A DNA stretch of 54,173 bases. Origin: an uncultured Bacteroidales bacterium (GTDB taxonomy: Bacteria > Bacteroidota > Bacteroidia > Bacteroidales > Muribaculaceae). Under the pieces are notes generated by a model. It did no database searches. It was not told where the DNA came from and saw only the letters and a program-made list of their open reading frames with translations. Shown here one piece after another: positions 53,315 through 54,173 of this stretch (its first letter is position 1; each line of letters opens with the position of its first letter). Location: contig CAMWNF010000005.1 of the NCBI GenBank assembly GCA_947175535.1, forward strand, positions 1 to 54,173, in the 5' to 3' direction. A program made the translations under genes and the position numbers.

Positions 53315-53348
53315 GTCGCGACAGGTTGAAAACCGGACCTGTCGCGAC
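53315..53348 (+). terminator. Terminator of glgB
   Basis: GTCGCGACAGGT pairs perfectly over 12 bp with ACCTGTCGCGAC around a 10-nt loop and is followed by TTTTATTTTTAT. Confidence 0.85.
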
Positions 53349-53410
53349 TTTTATTTTTATAGCAGAAATAAAACCTAAAAATACGCCTTCCCCCTCTGTC
53401 CCAAGGGAAT

Positions 53411-54173
53411 ATGTCTATGAAAAAGTTAATAGCGTACGTTCTATCGTTTTTATCCGTCGTCGCCGTCGCCGCTCAGGATCGTGCCGATTCGACCAAGATA
53501 TATTTTGAGATTGGTCACCGCCAGTTCAATCCTCGTCTGGGTGATAACGGTCGCTCTATGGACCACTTTGTCAACTCCGTGCGCAAGGCTCACGAAGCTG
53601 ACGACGTCGACCACATCCTTATACGTGCTTTCGCGTCGCCCGACGGTCAGAACGCCGCCAACGAGCGCCTCACACGCTATCGCTGTGATGAAGTCACCAA
53701 TTATATAGTACGCGCCACAGGCATCGAGCCCTCAGTCGTGAAAGCCGTGCCCGAAGGCATTGCTTGGGACGAACTCCGCGCCCTTGTCGCCCGTACTCCT
53801 GACGTTCCCGACCGCGAAGCCGTCCTCAACATCCTCGACAACACCCCCGTGTGGGTCTACGACGAGCAGGGCAAAGTCATCGACGGTCGCAAGAAGCAAC
53901 TGATGCAGGTAGCCGCCGGAGTGCCTTACCGCTGGATGTTCACCAACCTCTTCCCGCAGCTGCGCAACGCCGTTGCCGTTTCGCTTTTCTTGAAGAGCGA
54001 CATCCGCGCAGCCCGTGATGCAGCCGTCGCCGCCGCCCGCGCCGCTGCCGATGCTGCAGTTGCTGCTTCAAAAGCCGCCCGCGCAGCCGCCGATGCCTCT
54101 CAGGTCGCCTCCGAAGCAACCTCCGATATAGCCGAAGCCATTCGCGCCGCGCAAGAAGCTGCCGAGACTGCCG
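53411..54173 (+). CDS. OmpA-like envelope protein with Ala-rich tail (partial, runs off the window)
   Basis: An open frame to the window end, missing from the ORF track. It starts MSMKKLIAYV or, 2 codons later, MKKLIAYVLSFLSVVAVAAQ, a clear signal peptide (53417 is equally possible). Next comes a segment with the OmpA C-terminal look (TKIYFEIGHRQFNPRLGDNG, then ILIRAFASPDGQNAANERLTRYRCDEVTNYI), a following domain (VVKAVPEGIAWDELRALVA; VPYRWMFTNLFPQLRNAVAV) and an Ala-rich probable coiled coil (AARDAAVAAARAAADAAVAAS...). In Bacteroidales, proteins with this start often sit near fimbrial gene sets and carry a DUF3575-like barrel afterwards; whether that is so here lies outside the window. Confidence 0.75.
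   Translation, partial: MSMKKLIAYVLSFLSVVAVAAQDRADSTKIYFEIGHRQFNPRLGDNGRSMDHFVNSVRKAHEADDVDHILIRAFASPDGQNAANERLTRYRCDEVTNYIVRATGIEPSVVKAVPEGIAWDELRALVARTPDVPDREAVLNILDNTPVWVYDEQGKVIDGRKKQLMQVAAGVPYRWMFTNLFPQLRNAVAVSLFLKSDIRAARDAAVAAARAAADAAVAASKAARAAADASQVASEATSDIAEAIRAAQEAAETA

Overview
The window looks like a chromosomal segment of a gut Bacteroidales bacterium, most like the Muribaculaceae or close relatives. Evidence: a SusC/SusD pair, a hybrid two-component regulator, Bacteroidetes-type promoters (a -33 TTG, a spacer of about 20 nt and a -7 TAnnTTTG box, found upstream of many genes here), type IX secretion-like C-terminal tails, no Shine-Dalgarno leaders, and a eukaryote-like glycogen branching enzyme. 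No rRNA gene or database match was available, so the family-level placement is an inference.

Layout. (1) 1-1.43 kb is an AT-richer accessory edge with a lipoprotein fragment, a small P-loop protein behind a long structured leader, and a truncated RhuM-like gene. (2) 1.43-33.1 kb is a large polysaccharide utilization locus (PUL). Its minus arm (24.9 kb down to 1.5 kb) encodes an unknown secreted protein, a GH18 endo-beta-N-acetylglucosaminidase, a small lipoprotein, SusC, SusD, a sulfatase, GH20, GH2, GH29, a CE1-like esterase, GH3 and an SGNH esterase. Its plus arm encodes a GH33 sialidase, a hybrid two-component regulator and an anaerobic sulfatase-maturating enzyme with overlapping ends, and it meets a second, convergent sulfatase. 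Together the enzymes could remove sialic acid, sulfate, fucose, galactose, HexNAc and O-acyl groups and cut the chitobiose core. The likely substrate is a sialylated, fucosylated, sulfated host glycoprotein glycan (N-glycan and/or mucin type). Both sulfatases carry Ser at the formylglycine position, as the maturase in the same locus requires. (3) 33.2-39.4 kb holds lysA and an operon of a GT4 glycosyltransferase, a sugar-nucleotide-type epimerase, a small membrane protein, an O-methyltransferase and a beta-carbonic anhydrase, followed by a membrane acyltransferase. (4) 39.4-42.0 kb is an AT-rich, hairpin-rich island with two tandem paralogous secreted proteins and a second copy of the structured leader seen at 0.6-1.06 kb. 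(5) 42.0-49.3 kb is housekeeping: nadB and a cvpA-sufBCDS operon. (6) 49.4-54.2 kb holds an AAA/DUF4143-type ATPase, tRNA-Leu(CAA), glgB and the start of an OmpA-like envelope protein with an Ala-rich coiled tail.

Most notable observations: the PUL regulator has lost the phospho-acceptor His (now Tyr) and the receiver Asp (now Ser), along with ATP-lid glycines, while its sensor propeller and AraC DNA-binding domain look intact. This suggests a PUL regulator that works without phosphorelay. A second candidate for something undescribed is the duplicated leader cassette (promoter, hairpins and small ORF) in front of two unrelated accessory genes. Two genes also appear to be transcribed as (nearly) leaderless mRNAs.
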